From: Nocardioides ferulae
GTDB lineage: Bacteria; Actinomycetota; Actinomycetes; Propionibacteriales; Nocardioidaceae
DNA: 64,000 nt
Assembly (NCBI RefSeq): GCF_003660455.1
Contig: NZ_QZVR01000001.1
Coordinates: 496,001-560,000 of the forward strand
Reading direction: 5' to 3'
The translations under genes and the position numbers were made by a program. The notes below the pieces were generated by a model that did no database searches, was not told the DNA's origin, and saw only the letters and a program-made list of their open reading frames with translations. Positions 25,695 to 36,608 of this stretch are shown piece by piece; positions within the stretch are counted from its first letter, which is position 1, and every line of letters starts with the position of its first letter.

Positions 25695-26755
25695 TGCCGG
25701 CGACGCCGCCGACGCCGTACCTCCTCGTCGACCTGGCCCGGCTGCGTCGCAACGTGCGCGCCGCGGCAGAACGCTGTGCCGCCACCCGGGTCGCCCTGCG
25801 GCCCCACGTCAAGACGCACAAAAGCGTCGAGATCGCCCGCCTCCAGCTGGCCACCGGGGCGGTCGGCATCACCGTCGCGACCGTCGGCGAGGCCGAGGTC
25901 TTCGCCCGGCACGGCTTCGACGACATCTTCATCGGCTACCCGGTGTGGGTCGACGAGCGCTCGGCGGCGCGGCTGCTCGACCTGGCCGACCGGGCGCAGG
26001 TGACCATCGCCGTGGACTCGGCGGCTGCGGCCGCGAACGCGGGTCGTCACCTCGGGCACACCTCGATCCGGGGACTGGTCGAGGTCGACAGCGGGCAACG
26101 CCGCACCGGCGTCACCCCGGCGGAGGCGGGACGGGTAGCAGCCACCGGCGTCCGCGCCGGGCTCGACATCCGCGGCATCTTCACGTTCCCCGGGCACGCC
26201 TACGACCCCGAGCGGGTCGCCACCGCCGCCGACGACGAGTCCACTGCGCTCCGCGCCGCCAGGGACGCCGTCGAGGCGGCAGGCGTCGAGGTGCACGTGG
26301 TGAGTGGCGGCTCGACACCGACGTTCGCCCACAGTGACACCGAGGTGCTCACCGAGCTGCGCCCCGGCGTCTACGTCTTCGGCGACGCCCAGCAGTGGGA
26401 GCTGGGCGCGATGCGCCCCCAGGACGTCGCACTGGTCTGCCGCAGCACCGTGGTCAGCCACGCCGGAGGCAGGTTGGTCCTCGACACCGGCAGCAAGGTG
26501 CTCGGCGCCGATCGGGCAGGGTTCGCCTCCGGATTCGGGCGCCTGCCGGACTATCCCGACGCCCGGATCGTGCTGCTGGCCGAGAACCGGGCGGTGGTCG
26601 ACCTCCCCGACACCCCGCTCCCCCCGCTCGGCAGCAAGGTCGACGTGGTGCCCAACCACGTCTGCAGCGCGGTGAACCTGGTCGACCAGCTCTGGGTGGA
26701 GGAGGCCGGCACCATGCGGGCCTGGAGCGTGGTCTCTCGCGGCCTGAACTCCTGA
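25694..26755 (+). CDS. alanine racemase-fold PLP enzyme (D-threonine aldolase/D-serine dehydratase-like)
   Basis: A 353-residue fold-type III PLP enzyme. The PLP lysine lies in ALRPHVKTHKSVEIARLQL near residue 40. GYPVWVDE, EVDSGQRRTGV, FTFPGHAYD and VVSGGSTPTFAH are the usual cofactor-binding segments. The C-terminal VVPNHVCSAVNL carries the His-x-Cys metal site of the D-threonine aldolase/D-serine dehydratase subgroup. It probably acts on a D-hydroxy amino acid. A GAGGAG site overlaps the end of the upstream aldo/keto reductase. The pairing suggests that the aldehyde product may be reduced by the neighbour, which is inference. Confidence 0.85.
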   Translation: MPATPPTPYLLVDLARLRRNVRAAAERCAATRVALRPHVKTHKSVEIARLQLATGAVGITVATVGEAEVFARHGFDDIFIGYPVWVDERSAARLLDLADRAQVTIAVDSAAAAANAGRHLGHTSIRGLVEVDSGQRRTGVTPAEAGRVAATGVRAGLDIRGIFTFPGHAYDPERVATAADDESTALRAARDAVEAAGVEVHVVSGGSTPTFAHSDTEVLTELRPGVYVFGDAQQWELGAMRPQDVALVCRSTVVSHAGGRLVLDTGSKVLGADRAGFASGFGRLPDYPDARIVLLAENRAVVDLPDTPLPPLGSKVDVVPNHVCSAVNLVDQLWVEEAGTMRAWSVVSRGLNS

Positions 26756-26768
26756 CCGGACCGACCAC

Positions 26769-26774
26769 TAGGAT
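26769..26774 (+). promoter_or_regulatory. leaderless -10 box (TAGGAT) of the cyclophilin gene
   Basis: TAGGAT ends 8 nt before the GTG at 26783. Confidence 0.5.
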
Positions 26775-26782
26775 CTCCGATC

Positions 26783-27466
26783 GTGCGCCGACGCCTCCGC
26801 CCCTGGGCCCTGCTCGCCGTGGTCCCCCTGCTCCTCGCCGCCTGCGGCGACGACGACGAGCCCACCAGCGCGGCGGACCCGGCCGCGACCGCGGCGGCCA
26901 CCGGCCCGCCCTGTGTCTATGCGGAGGCTGAGTCGCCCGCGAAGGACGTCGCGGCCCCGCCCGACCGGGCTGCGGTCGGCGGCATGGTCGAGGTGACCCT
27001 GGAGACCACGGTGGGCGAGCTCGACCTGACGCTGGACGCCGAACGGTCGCCGTGCACGGTCAACTCGTTCGTCTCCCTGGCTCGGCAGGGCTACTTCGAC
27101 GACACCACCTGCCACCGGATGACGATCTCGGGCATCTACGTGCTGCAGTGCGGCGACCCGTCCGCCACCGGCACCGGGGGCCCCGGCTACACCATCGAGG
27201 ACGAGGTCGACGGCTCGGAGACCTACCCGGCCGGCACGCTGGCCATGGCCAAGACGCAGCTGCCCGACTCCGGCGGCTCCCAGTTCTTCATCGTCTACGA
27301 CGACACCTCGCTGCCGCCGAGCTACACCGTGTTCGGCACGGTGTCCCAGGCCACCGTCGGCCTCCTCCAGGACGTCGCCGCCGACGGCGTCGACGACGCC
27401 AACGGACCCGGTGACGGACACCCCAACACCGAGGTCCGGATCGAGTCGGCCAGCGTCGCCGACTGA
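26783..27466 (+). CDS. cyclophilin-type peptidyl-prolyl isomerase, lipoprotein
   Basis: A 227-residue protein with a lipoprotein signal: RRRLRPWALLAVVPLLLAAC, Cys about residue 20 in the lipobox. A short linker precedes a cyclophilin domain. The domain shows VNSFVSLARQGYFDDTTCHRM, the CGDP/GGPGYTIEDE block and GTLAMAKTQLPDSGGSQFFI, then YTVFGTV. Cyclophilins speed cis-trans proline isomerisation, here presumably at the outer face of the membrane for exported proteins. The GTG start fits the leaderless promoter. Confidence 0.9.
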   Translation: MRRRLRPWALLAVVPLLLAACGDDDEPTSAADPAATAAATGPPCVYAEAESPAKDVAAPPDRAAVGGMVEVTLETTVGELDLTLDAERSPCTVNSFVSLARQGYFDDTTCHRMTISGIYVLQCGDPSATGTGGPGYTIEDEVDGSETYPAGTLAMAKTQLPDSGGSQFFIVYDDTSLPPSYTVFGTVSQATVGLLQDVAADGVDDANGPGDGHPNTEVRIESASVAD

Positions 27467-27496
27467 TCGAGGCTTCTGGGCGGATGCCCGCCCGGC

Positions 27497-28414
27497 TCAG
27501 TCGCCTCCGAGCGGGAAGCCGACGCCGGTGAGCGCCTCCGAGCGCACCCACAGCGCCTTGGCCAGGTCCGGGTCACTGGCGGCGCGGCTCCGTCCGACGC
27601 CGGTCGGCCAGCCGTGCAGCTCGCGGAGCCGGTGCGGCCCGAAGTAGCTGTTGCCCGGCACGTCCATGGTCGCCGCGTACAGCAGCGGCAGCACCCCGCG
27701 CTCCGGCGGCATCCCCACCAGCCGCTGCCCGAACGAGCCGACTCGCGTGAGCATGCCGTTGCCGGTGTTCGCGGTGATCTGGGTGTTCGTGTTCCCGGGG
27801 TGCGCGCCGGTCGCCCGGAGCCGTGACCCGGCCGCGTGCAGCCTGCGCTGCAGCTCCGCGAGGAAGAGCAGGTTCGCGAGCTTGCTGGCGGCGTACGCCG
27901 CGTAGGGGCGGTAGCCACGACGGGACCAGTTCAGGTCGTCGAGGTCCAGCACCCCGGAACGGTGGGCCTGCGAGGCGACCACGACCACCCGGTCGCGGAT
28001 CCTCGGCAGCAGCAGGTTGGCGAGTGCGAAGTGGCCCAGGTGGTTGGTGGCCAGCTGCTGCTCGAACCCGTCGACCGAGCGCCCGAACGGCACCGCCATC
28101 ACCCCGGCGTTGTTCACGAGCACGTCGACGTCGAGCCGGTCGGTGCGCAGCCCGTCGGCGAAGCGTCGCACGGAGCCGAGATCCGACACGTCGAGCCGGC
28201 GGACCTCGGCGGATCCGCGGCCCGCGTCGAGCCGAGCCGCCACCCGCTCCCCCTTCGCGGGGTCACGCACCGCCAGCACGACGTGGGCGCCGGCGCGCAC
28301 CAGCGAGCGGCTCAGCTCCAGGCCGAGCCCGCCGCTCGCACCGGTGACGACCACGCACCGGCCCCCCTGCGCAGGCACCTGGTGCCAGGCGGGGGTGCGG
28401 ACGCGACGGGCCAT
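27497..28414 (-). CDS. short-chain dehydrogenase/reductase
   Basis: A 305-residue classical SDR related to retinol/protochlorophyllide reductase-like members. The nucleotide motif is VVTGASGGLGLELSRSL, the NNAG block is VLVNNAGVMAVPFG, then NHLGHFALANLLLP, and the active site is Tyr-x3-Lys in YAAYAASKLANLLFLAEL, with VVASQAH holding the catalytic Ser. The C-terminal extension (about 60 residues) is typical of this subgroup. The ATG at 28414 is the first in the frame. It stands alone, and the substrate is unknown. Confidence 0.87.
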   Translation of the reverse strand: MARRVRTPAWHQVPAQGGRCVVVTGASGGLGLELSRSLVRAGAHVVLAVRDPAKGERVAARLDAGRGSAEVRRLDVSDLGSVRRFADGLRTDRLDVDVLVNNAGVMAVPFGRSVDGFEQQLATNHLGHFALANLLLPRIRDRVVVVASQAHRSGVLDLDDLNWSRRGYRPYAAYAASKLANLLFLAELQRRLHAAGSRLRATGAHPGNTNTQITANTGNGMLTRVGSFGQRLVGMPPERGVLPLLYAATMDVPGNSYFGPHRLRELHGWPTGVGRSRAASDPDLAKALWVRSEALTGVGFPLGGD

Positions 28415-28562
28415 GCGCGCAGCCTGCCAGAGCCGCGCCGCTGATCGGGAGCGCGAAGGTCCGCGACACGCCCGGGTTGCGCTCAGTCGGGGCCAGCCCT
28501 TGCGTCAGCGGGTCGGGCGAGCAACGGTGGAGGGGTCCTGCACGCCATCGGAAAGGCGAGTC

Positions 28563-28847
28563 ATGCTCACCCTCACCGAGAACGCCAGCACCATCGTCCG
28601 AGACCTCTCCACCCAGCCGGGCTTCCCCGAGACCGCCGGTCTGCGCATCACCTCCGAGAGCGCCAGCGAGCCCGCCTTCGCGGTGTCGGCGGCCGAGGCC
28701 GCCCAGCCCGGCGACCAGGTGGTCGAGCAGGCGGGCGCCACCGTCTACCTCGACGAGGGCGCCGCCCTCATGCTCGACGACAAGATCCTCGACGCCTCGG
28801 TGGACCCCACCGGCCGCGTGGAGTTCGCGCTCGGCCTGCAGGCCTGA
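28563..28847 (+). CDS. HesB/IscA-fold protein without cysteines
   Basis: A 94-residue protein with the HesB/IscA beta-rich fold order: MLTLTENASTIVRDLSTQPG at the start, GLRITSESASEPAFAVSAAE in the centre and GATVYLDEGAALMLDDKILDA near the end. Classical IscA has three Cys ligands for iron or an Fe-S cluster, whereas this sequence has no Cys at all. It cannot act as an A-type Fe-S carrier in the usual way. Such proteins are widespread in actinobacteria, with unknown role. A strong hairpin terminator follows the stop. Confidence 0.78.
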   Translation: MLTLTENASTIVRDLSTQPGFPETAGLRITSESASEPAFAVSAAEAAQPGDQVVEQAGATVYLDEGAALMLDDKILDASVDPTGRVEFALGLQA

Positions 28848-28865
28848 GCCTGGTCTGATCACGCG

Positions 28866-28897
28866 CACGAGCCCCGGCCGGACGGCCGGGGCTCGTG
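28866..28897. terminator. bidirectional hairpin terminator
   Basis: A perfect 15-bp stem, CACGAGCCCCGGCCG against CGGCCGGGGCTCGTG, with a 2-nt centre, followed on the plus strand by TCGTTGTGTCT. It lies between two convergent genes, 19 bp after one stop and 33 bp before the other. Confidence 0.85.
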
Positions 28898-28929
28898 TCG
28901 TTGTGTCTCGTGCTCGGGGACGGTGGCCT

Positions 28930-29082
28930 TCAGTGCGCCTGGCGGCGCAGCGCGGCGGTGCGACGACGTTCGCGACGGGCACGCTCGCGGGCCAGCTTCG
29001 CGGTGCGCAGCAGGGCCCGGTCCTGATAGCGGTGAGCCCGCTCCTCGACGATCCCGTAGGCCAGCTGCAACTGCGTGTCCAT
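28930..29082 (-). CDS. small basic helical protein
   Basis: A 50-residue protein, MDTQLQLAYGIVEERAHRYQ followed by an Arg-rich helix ending RRTAALRRQAH. It is strongly basic and probably one long helix. The ATG at 29082 has a GAGGAAG site 4 nt upstream. Another ATG 12 nt earlier is possible but has no spacing for its site. Similar short proteins occur in Nocardioides-like genomes. It is shown to be real mainly by codon pattern, the ribosome binding site and a shared terminator. Confidence 0.6.
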   Translation of the reverse strand: MDTQLQLAYGIVEERAHRYQDRALLRTAKLARERARRERRRTAALRRQAH

Positions 29083-29284
29083 GGACTTCCTCATCCCCTT
29101 CAACCCGGATCGCGGGCCTCGGTCATGGGTGGTTGGTGTAATCGGTTTGTCACGGTGGTGACTCTTACACTGTAGAGGCCCTGGCGAGCGCCGACGAACT
29201 GGCGACGGCGTGATCTCCACCACCCGCCGCAGGTCAACCCGACCGTCGCCCACTTCCACTTGGGCCGCCTGCGAGGATCGCCCC

Positions 29285-30289
29285 ATGCCGACCAGAACCC
29301 GCGAGATCCACCTGGCCTCCCGCCCCACCGGCTGGCCGACCCACGAGAACTTCCGGACCGTCGAGGTGACCCTCCCCGACCCCGGACCGGGGCAGGTGCT
29401 GGTCCGCAACACGGTGATGAGCGTGGATCCCTACATGCGAGGACGGATGAACGACGCCCGCTCCTACGTCGCGCCGTTCGCTCTCGACGCGCCGCTCGAC
29501 GGCGGTGCCGTCGGTGAGGTCGTCGCCTCCGGTGACGACAGCCTGCAGCCCGGTGACGTGGTGCTCCACCAGCTCGGCTGGCGCGAGCACGCCCTGGTGT
29601 CCGCTCGGGAGGGACGCAGGCTCGACGTCTCGCAGGCACCGGCGAGTGCCTACCTCGGCGTGCTCGGCATGCCCGGCCTCACGGCGTACGTCGGACTCAC
29701 CCGCATCGCCCCCGTGCAGGAGGGCGACACGGTCTTCGTCTCCGGCGCCGCCGGCGCGGTCGGGTCCGTCGCCGGACAGGTCGCCCGCCAACTCGGTGCC
29801 GCGAAGGTGATCGGCTCGGCCGGGTCTCCAGAGAAGGTCGCCTGGCTGACCGAGGAGCTCGGCTTCGACGCCGCCTTCGACTACCACGACGACCGGGTCT
29901 CCCGGCTGCTGCGCCCGCACGGACCGGTCGACGTCTACTTCGACAACGTCGGCGGCGACCACCTCGAGGCCGCGATCGGGCAGATGAACGACTTCGGCAG
30001 GATCGCGGCCTGCGGCGCGATCGCGACCTACAACGACGACTCCCCCTCCCCCGGGCCCCGCAACCTGTTCCTGCTCGTCTCGCGACGGCTCTCCTTGCGC
30101 GGCTTCATCGTCACCGACCCCCAGCACCGCGACGCGGTCGGCGAGTTCCACCGGCGCGCCGCCGGGTGGATCGCCGACGGCACGCTGCGCTACCGCGAGA
30201 CCTTCGCCGACGGACTCGACCGCGCTGTCGACGCGTTCCTGGGCCTGCACCGTGGCGAGAACATCGGGAAGATGCTCGTCCGGCTCTGA
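29285..30289 (+). CDS. NADP-dependent MDR oxidoreductase (alkenal/one reductase-like)
   Basis: A 334-residue zinc-independent medium-chain reductase of the leukotriene B4 dehydrogenase/curA type. The N-terminal catalytic domain has VMSVDPYMRGRMND. The Rossmann domain has VFVSGAAGAVGSVAGQVARQ, VDVYFDNVGGDHLEAAIGQM and LRGFIVTD. Family members reduce alpha,beta-unsaturated aldehydes or ketones. The ATG at 29285 is the first with a normal N-terminal alignment. A GAGGAT sequence 6 nt upstream may be a weak leaderless box. It is convergent with the class V aminotransferase gene across a palindromic repeat. Confidence 0.9.
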   Translation: MPTRTREIHLASRPTGWPTHENFRTVEVTLPDPGPGQVLVRNTVMSVDPYMRGRMNDARSYVAPFALDAPLDGGAVGEVVASGDDSLQPGDVVLHQLGWREHALVSAREGRRLDVSQAPASAYLGVLGMPGLTAYVGLTRIAPVQEGDTVFVSGAAGAVGSVAGQVARQLGAAKVIGSAGSPEKVAWLTEELGFDAAFDYHDDRVSRLLRPHGPVDVYFDNVGGDHLEAAIGQMNDFGRIAACGAIATYNDDSPSPGPRNLFLLVSRRLSLRGFIVTDPQHRDAVGEFHRRAAGWIADGTLRYRETFADGLDRAVDAFLGLHRGENIGKMLVRL

Positions 30290-30305
30290 CCGGGCGAGCC
30301 GCCCC

Positions 30306-30327
30306 GGTGGCCGAGCCTGCCGAGACC
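30306..30327. repeat. third copy of the intergenic palindromic repeat
   Basis: Reads GGTGGCCGAGCCTGCCGAGA then CC, matching the units at 4237-4279. Again it lies between convergent genes, 17 bp after one stop and 1 bp before the other. Confidence 0.5.
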
Positions 30328-30328
30328 C

Positions 30329-32023
30329 TCAGCCCTCGAGACACACCTCGGGCAGGTCGAACCAGCGCAGGTGCTCGAACTCGGCCGTGACATTGCCGGG
30401 GTGGGTGTCCAGGTCGGGTCCCTGAGCTGCCGCCAGGATCGCCGCGCCGTCGCGCAGGTGCTCCGCGAGCAGCTCCTCGCCACCGGTGACGTCGGCGTGC
30501 GGGAACCGCACCCGGCCACCGGCGTACGACACATCGTGCAGGCTCAGCGGCGGGGTCACCACGCCGTCGCGGTGCCGCCAGCGTCCGGTGGCGGGGTCGA
30601 ACCGGTAGTCGCCCAGCAGGCGCCATCCCTCGCGGGCGACCAGACGGACCGCCTGCACCAGGTAGTCCGACACCGTGTCGGAGACGAAGTAGTTGAAGTT
30701 CACCCGCACCCAGCCGGGCTTGATGCCCTCGCAGCCGCCGGTGATCTCGCGTTCGTACTCGTGGGAGCGGTCCAGCCCGATGCCCAGCAGGCGGTGCCCG
30801 TAGGGGCCGGCGCACGAGCACCCGCCGCGCGCCTGGATGCCGAACAGGTCGTTGAGCAGGGCCACGACGAAGTTGTGGTGCAGGAACCGCCCACTGGGCG
30901 ATCGCACCACGAACGAGACGATCGAGAGCCGCGGCGCGTCGAGGTTGCCCAGCAGCTCCAGGCCCGGCTCTGCGCGCCAGATCTCGACGGCGCGGCGCAG
31001 CAGTCGATCCTCGTGGGCCCGGATGGTCGCGGTGCCGACCGCCTCCTTGAGCTGGAAGACCAGGCCCGCGCGGATCGACTCGATGATCGACGGCGTGCCG
31101 CCCTCCTCGCGCTGCGCGGGGTCCGCCAGATAGCGGTGGTCGCGCGCGTTGACGTAGGCCACGGTGCCGCCACCTGGCACCACGGGGACGCGGTTGGCGA
31201 ACAGCTCCCGCCGGGCGGCGAGCACCCCCGGCGTCGAGGGGCCACCGACGAACTTGTGCGGTGAGAGGAACACCGCGTCCTTGTAGGACAGCGGGCGGCC
31301 CTCCACCGGGCCCATCTCGATGTCGACGTAAGGTCCGGCCGCGGCGAAGTCCCAGAGGCTGAGCGCCCCGTGCTCGTGCAGCAACGTCGCGATGCCGGCG
31401 GTGTCGGAGAGGATGCCGGTCACGTTGGAGGCGGCGGAGAAGGAGCCGATCTTCAGCGGCCGTCTCGCGTAGCGCTCCAGCTGGACCCGCAGGTCGTCCT
31501 GGTCGACCGCGCCGTCGGCGTCCTCCCTGATCGTCACCACGTCGGCGATCGACTCGCGCCACGGCAACTCGTTGGAGTGGTGCTCGTAGGGGCCGATGAA
31601 GACCACCGGGCGCTCGTCGGGTGGGATCCGGCCGGTCAGGTCGTAGCGATCGTCGAGCACCGAGGGCACGCGCAGACCGAGCACCCCGACGAGCTTGTCG
31701 ATCGCGCCGGTGCAGCCGGAGCCGGTGAAGACCACCACGGTGTCGTCGTCACCTCCGACCGCCCGGTGGATGATCTCGCGCGACTCCTCGCGCAGGCGCG
31801 TGGTCTGCAGACCGGTGCCGCTGGACTCGGTGTGGGTGTTGGCGTAGGCCGGGAGCACCTGGTCGCGCAGGAAGTCCTCGATGAAGCTGAGCCCGCGTCC
31901 GGAGGCGGTGTAGTCGGCATAGGTCACGCGACGCGGTCCGTACGGCGTCCGCATCACGTGGTCCTCGCCGATCACGGACTCACGGACCAGCCGCAGCAGC
32001 GCAGCGGTGTCGTCGCTCGCCAT
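30329..32023 (-). CDS. class V aminotransferase-fold (cysteine desulfurase-like) protein
   Basis: A 564-residue PLP protein. The PLP lysine is in LSPHKFVGGPSTPG. The phosphate-binding TGSGCTGAIDKLVG and YEHHSNELPWRE (with the stacking His) are present. A Cys-containing loop RGGCSCAGPYGHRLLGIG resembles the catalytic loop of cysteine desulfurases. It is longer than SufS or IscS (about 400) owing to a C-terminal extension of about 120 residues ending in VTAEFEHLRWFDLPEVCLEG. No Fe-S assembly genes are adjacent, so the acceptor of any sulfur is unknown. The ATG at 32023 is set by a TATCTT box 6 nt upstream. Confidence 0.83.
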   Translation of the reverse strand: MASDDTAALLRLVRESVIGEDHVMRTPYGPRRVTYADYTASGRGLSFIEDFLRDQVLPAYANTHTESSGTGLQTTRLREESREIIHRAVGGDDDTVVVFTGSGCTGAIDKLVGVLGLRVPSVLDDRYDLTGRIPPDERPVVFIGPYEHHSNELPWRESIADVVTIREDADGAVDQDDLRVQLERYARRPLKIGSFSAASNVTGILSDTAGIATLLHEHGALSLWDFAAAGPYVDIEMGPVEGRPLSYKDAVFLSPHKFVGGPSTPGVLAARRELFANRVPVVPGGGTVAYVNARDHRYLADPAQREEGGTPSIIESIRAGLVFQLKEAVGTATIRAHEDRLLRRAVEIWRAEPGLELLGNLDAPRLSIVSFVVRSPSGRFLHHNFVVALLNDLFGIQARGGCSCAGPYGHRLLGIGLDRSHEYEREITGGCEGIKPGWVRVNFNYFVSDTVSDYLVQAVRLVAREGWRLLGDYRFDPATGRWRHRDGVVTPPLSLHDVSYAGGRVRFPHADVTGGEELLAEHLRDGAAILAAAQGPDLDTHPGNVTAEFEHLRWFDLPEVCLEG

Positions 32024-32029
32024 GGGGCC

Positions 32030-32035
32030 AAGATA
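32030..32035 (-). promoter_or_regulatory. leaderless -10 box (TATCTT)
   Basis: TATCTT on the minus strand ends 6 nt before the ATG at 32023. It sits 2 bp after a terminator hairpin of the preceding gene. Confidence 0.5.
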
Positions 32036-32037
32036 GG

Positions 32038-32072
32038 CCACGGCGGGCCGGGCGATGCCCGACCCGCCGTGG
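32038..32072 (-). terminator. hairpin terminator of the S55-like protease gene
   Basis: A 16-bp stem with one mismatch, CCACGGCGGGCCGGGC against GCCCGACCCGCCGTGG, loop GAT. It lies 30 bp after the protease stop on the minus strand. Confidence 0.7.
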
Positions 32073-32101
32073 GTGCCGTCCGCCCCGGATAGGGGCCGCG
32101 G

Positions 32102-33889
32102 TCAGCGGATGATCACGCGCACCCGCTCGCGACCTTCGACGACGCGCTCGTAGGGACCCGAGACGTCCTTCACGACCCGTCGGTCACTGTTGCCGCCGCG
32201 CTCGCCCTCGTCGATCCACATCTCGAGCTCGGCTTCGACCTCGTCGTTGCGGACCATGTTGGCCAGCTTCTTGGCGGCCTTCTCGACGGTGCCGACCCGG
32301 CCATAGCTGTACAGCCAGGCGCCGCCGGTGACCTGGAGGTAGGCCCGGCTGCCCGCGGCCTTCCTGGGCACGTCCAGCTCGAACGGCACCTCGGTGATCG
32401 TGCCGTCAGGCGCCTCGAGGAGGTACTGCAGCTTCAAGGTGCCACCGGCCTTGACCCGGGCCTTGTTCTTGCGGTTCACCGTGACCCACTCGCCGCCGCG
32501 CCACTGCTGGACACCCTCGACGCGGTCGGTGTCGTCGTCGGAGCTGGCCGAGGAGTCGGCGTCGATCGAGGTGACCTCGACGCCCGGGATCTGGCTGATC
32601 ATGTAGACCCAGTCACCGAGGGCGTAGCCCATCTCGTAGCTGAGGTCCCAGCTCGAGGCGTAGCGGTCCTCCAAGGACAGCTCGAAGGGGCTGCCGTCGA
32701 TGTCGGTGCCGGTGATCGTCCAGGCCATCAGCTCCGAACCCGGGGTGTAGGAGTCGAGCACCCGGTCGTGGTTGAGCACCACCTGGTAGAACGACGTGCT
32801 GGCCAGGTTGTCCGGTGTGCGGACCGAGGCGTGGCTGGTGCCGGTGCGGCTGCGGTCGCCCTCGGGGAAGGCGGTCGCGGTCGTGATCTCGACCGACTCC
32901 GGAAGCGCGCCGATGAACCCGGTCAGCCCCGTGGTGTGGTCGTCGGTGACGGTGCCGGCCGGCAGGCCGAGGTTCGCGAGCTTGAACGGCGGGCCCACCG
33001 TCTCGCGCTGCACGTAGAGCACGTCGGCGGGGTGCAGCGACATGGTGGTCTCGCCCAGGAACGTCATCGGGTGCCCGAACGCGGTCACGTCGTCGCCGCA
33101 GACCGAGGTCACCGTGCCGACGCCGGCCTGGGTCACGTCGCCGTAGGACAGCGATGCCGCCACGTTCCCGCCCGGCACCACGTCGGCAGCGGTCGGGCCG
33201 CCCTCGGCGGCCGCGCCGACGCTGTAGGTGTCGGCCAGCAGCCAGCCACGCTCGCCCAACCTGTTCTCGGCCTTCTCGACGCCGGCCAGCCGGCGGGCGC
33301 CCAGACCCGAGACGCCCAGCGGCATCGGCAGCTGCCGTGCACCCTGGGAGGCCTGGGCGACGGTGACGTCGGTCTGCTTCGCGATCGCCTTGGCGGTAGC
33401 CCGGTCGATCTGCACCTTGCCGGCGGGCTCGGTGCCCAGGTAGTCGTCCATCTCGGAGTACGGCGTGATGCCGGCGACCGGCGAGGCACCGTAGGACATG
33501 CCGTAGGCGACGGCACCGAGCAGCCGGCCGTCCTCGGCGTAGACCGGCGAGCCCGACATGCCCTGCCAGATGCCGCCGACGCGCTGGATCTCCGGCGAGT
33601 CGAGCTCGATCATGATCATGTCGACGCCGACGGTGACGCCGTCCTCGAGGACACCGATCACCTCGCCGGTGAAGCCGGTGGGCGTGGTGCCCTCGGTGAC
33701 GGTCAGGCCGGTCACCGCCTGGCCCTTCGTGACCTCGGAGACGGGGAACGGCGTGGGGCACTCCAAGACGGGGTCGGCCGCCTGCGCCGCGGTGGTGCCG
33801 CCGGCGACGGCCAGGGTCGCGAGACCGAGGCCGAGCGTGGCGGACAGAGACGCCAGGGTGCGACCCCGACGACGAGCAAGAGATGACAT
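32102..33889 (-). CDS. secreted SpoIVB-like (S55 family) serine protease
   Basis: A 595-residue secreted protein. The signal peptide runs to about residue 37 (LASLSATLGLGLATLAVAGG, cleavage after AQA). The S55 domain has the Ser in IWQGMSGSPVYAEDGRLLGAVAYG and the His in VCGDDVTAFGHPMTFLG. The C-terminal half, about 300 residues, contains VYMISQIPGVEVTSIDADSS and a beta-rich region (LKLQYLLEAPDGTITEVPFE). SpoIVB cleaves a sporulation regulator in Bacillus, but Nocardioides-type bacteria do not make endospores, so the target here is unknown. The ATG has a GGAGGAG site. It is divergent from pepN. Confidence 0.8.
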   Translation of the reverse strand: MSSLARRRGRTLASLSATLGLGLATLAVAGGTTAAQAADPVLECPTPFPVSEVTKGQAVTGLTVTEGTTPTGFTGEVIGVLEDGVTVGVDMIMIELDSPEIQRVGGIWQGMSGSPVYAEDGRLLGAVAYGMSYGASPVAGITPYSEMDDYLGTEPAGKVQIDRATAKAIAKQTDVTVAQASQGARQLPMPLGVSGLGARRLAGVEKAENRLGERGWLLADTYSVGAAAEGGPTAADVVPGGNVAASLSYGDVTQAGVGTVTSVCGDDVTAFGHPMTFLGETTMSLHPADVLYVQRETVGPPFKLANLGLPAGTVTDDHTTGLTGFIGALPESVEITTATAFPEGDRSRTGTSHASVRTPDNLASTSFYQVVLNHDRVLDSYTPGSELMAWTITGTDIDGSPFELSLEDRYASSWDLSYEMGYALGDWVYMISQIPGVEVTSIDADSSASSDDDTDRVEGVQQWRGGEWVTVNRKNKARVKAGGTLKLQYLLEAPDGTITEVPFELDVPRKAAGSRAYLQVTGGAWLYSYGRVGTVEKAAKKLANMVRNDEVEAELEMWIDEGERGGNSDRRVVKDVSGPYERVVEGRERVRVIIR

Positions 33890-34142
33890 GGGACTCCTCC
33901 GAGACCTATGGGGCCTGTTCGTCGGCCCCGGCTGTTGTGTGTGACGCCGCGGTGGGGCGTTCGGTTGCCTGGGCACTCGATTCGTCGCACCCGATGTCGG
34001 TGCTACGGCGGCCCGGACCCCCCGTCTCGGCGTTCGCCACGCTAGTGGTCCAGACCTGCACTGTCCGGCGAACGCTCCTCGACACGCCGTCCGGTCCGTA
34101 TCCAGGCCGGGGTGCCGCATCCCCCGCTCGGGTGCCACCTCC

Positions 34143-34148
34143 TACGCT
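34143..34148 (+). promoter_or_regulatory. leaderless -10 box (TACGCT) of pepN
   Basis: TACGCT ends 7 nt before the GTG at 34156. Confidence 0.5.
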
Positions 34149-34155
34149 GATCTGC

Positions 34156-36606
<2,451 letters not shown>

Positions 36607-36608
36607 CG

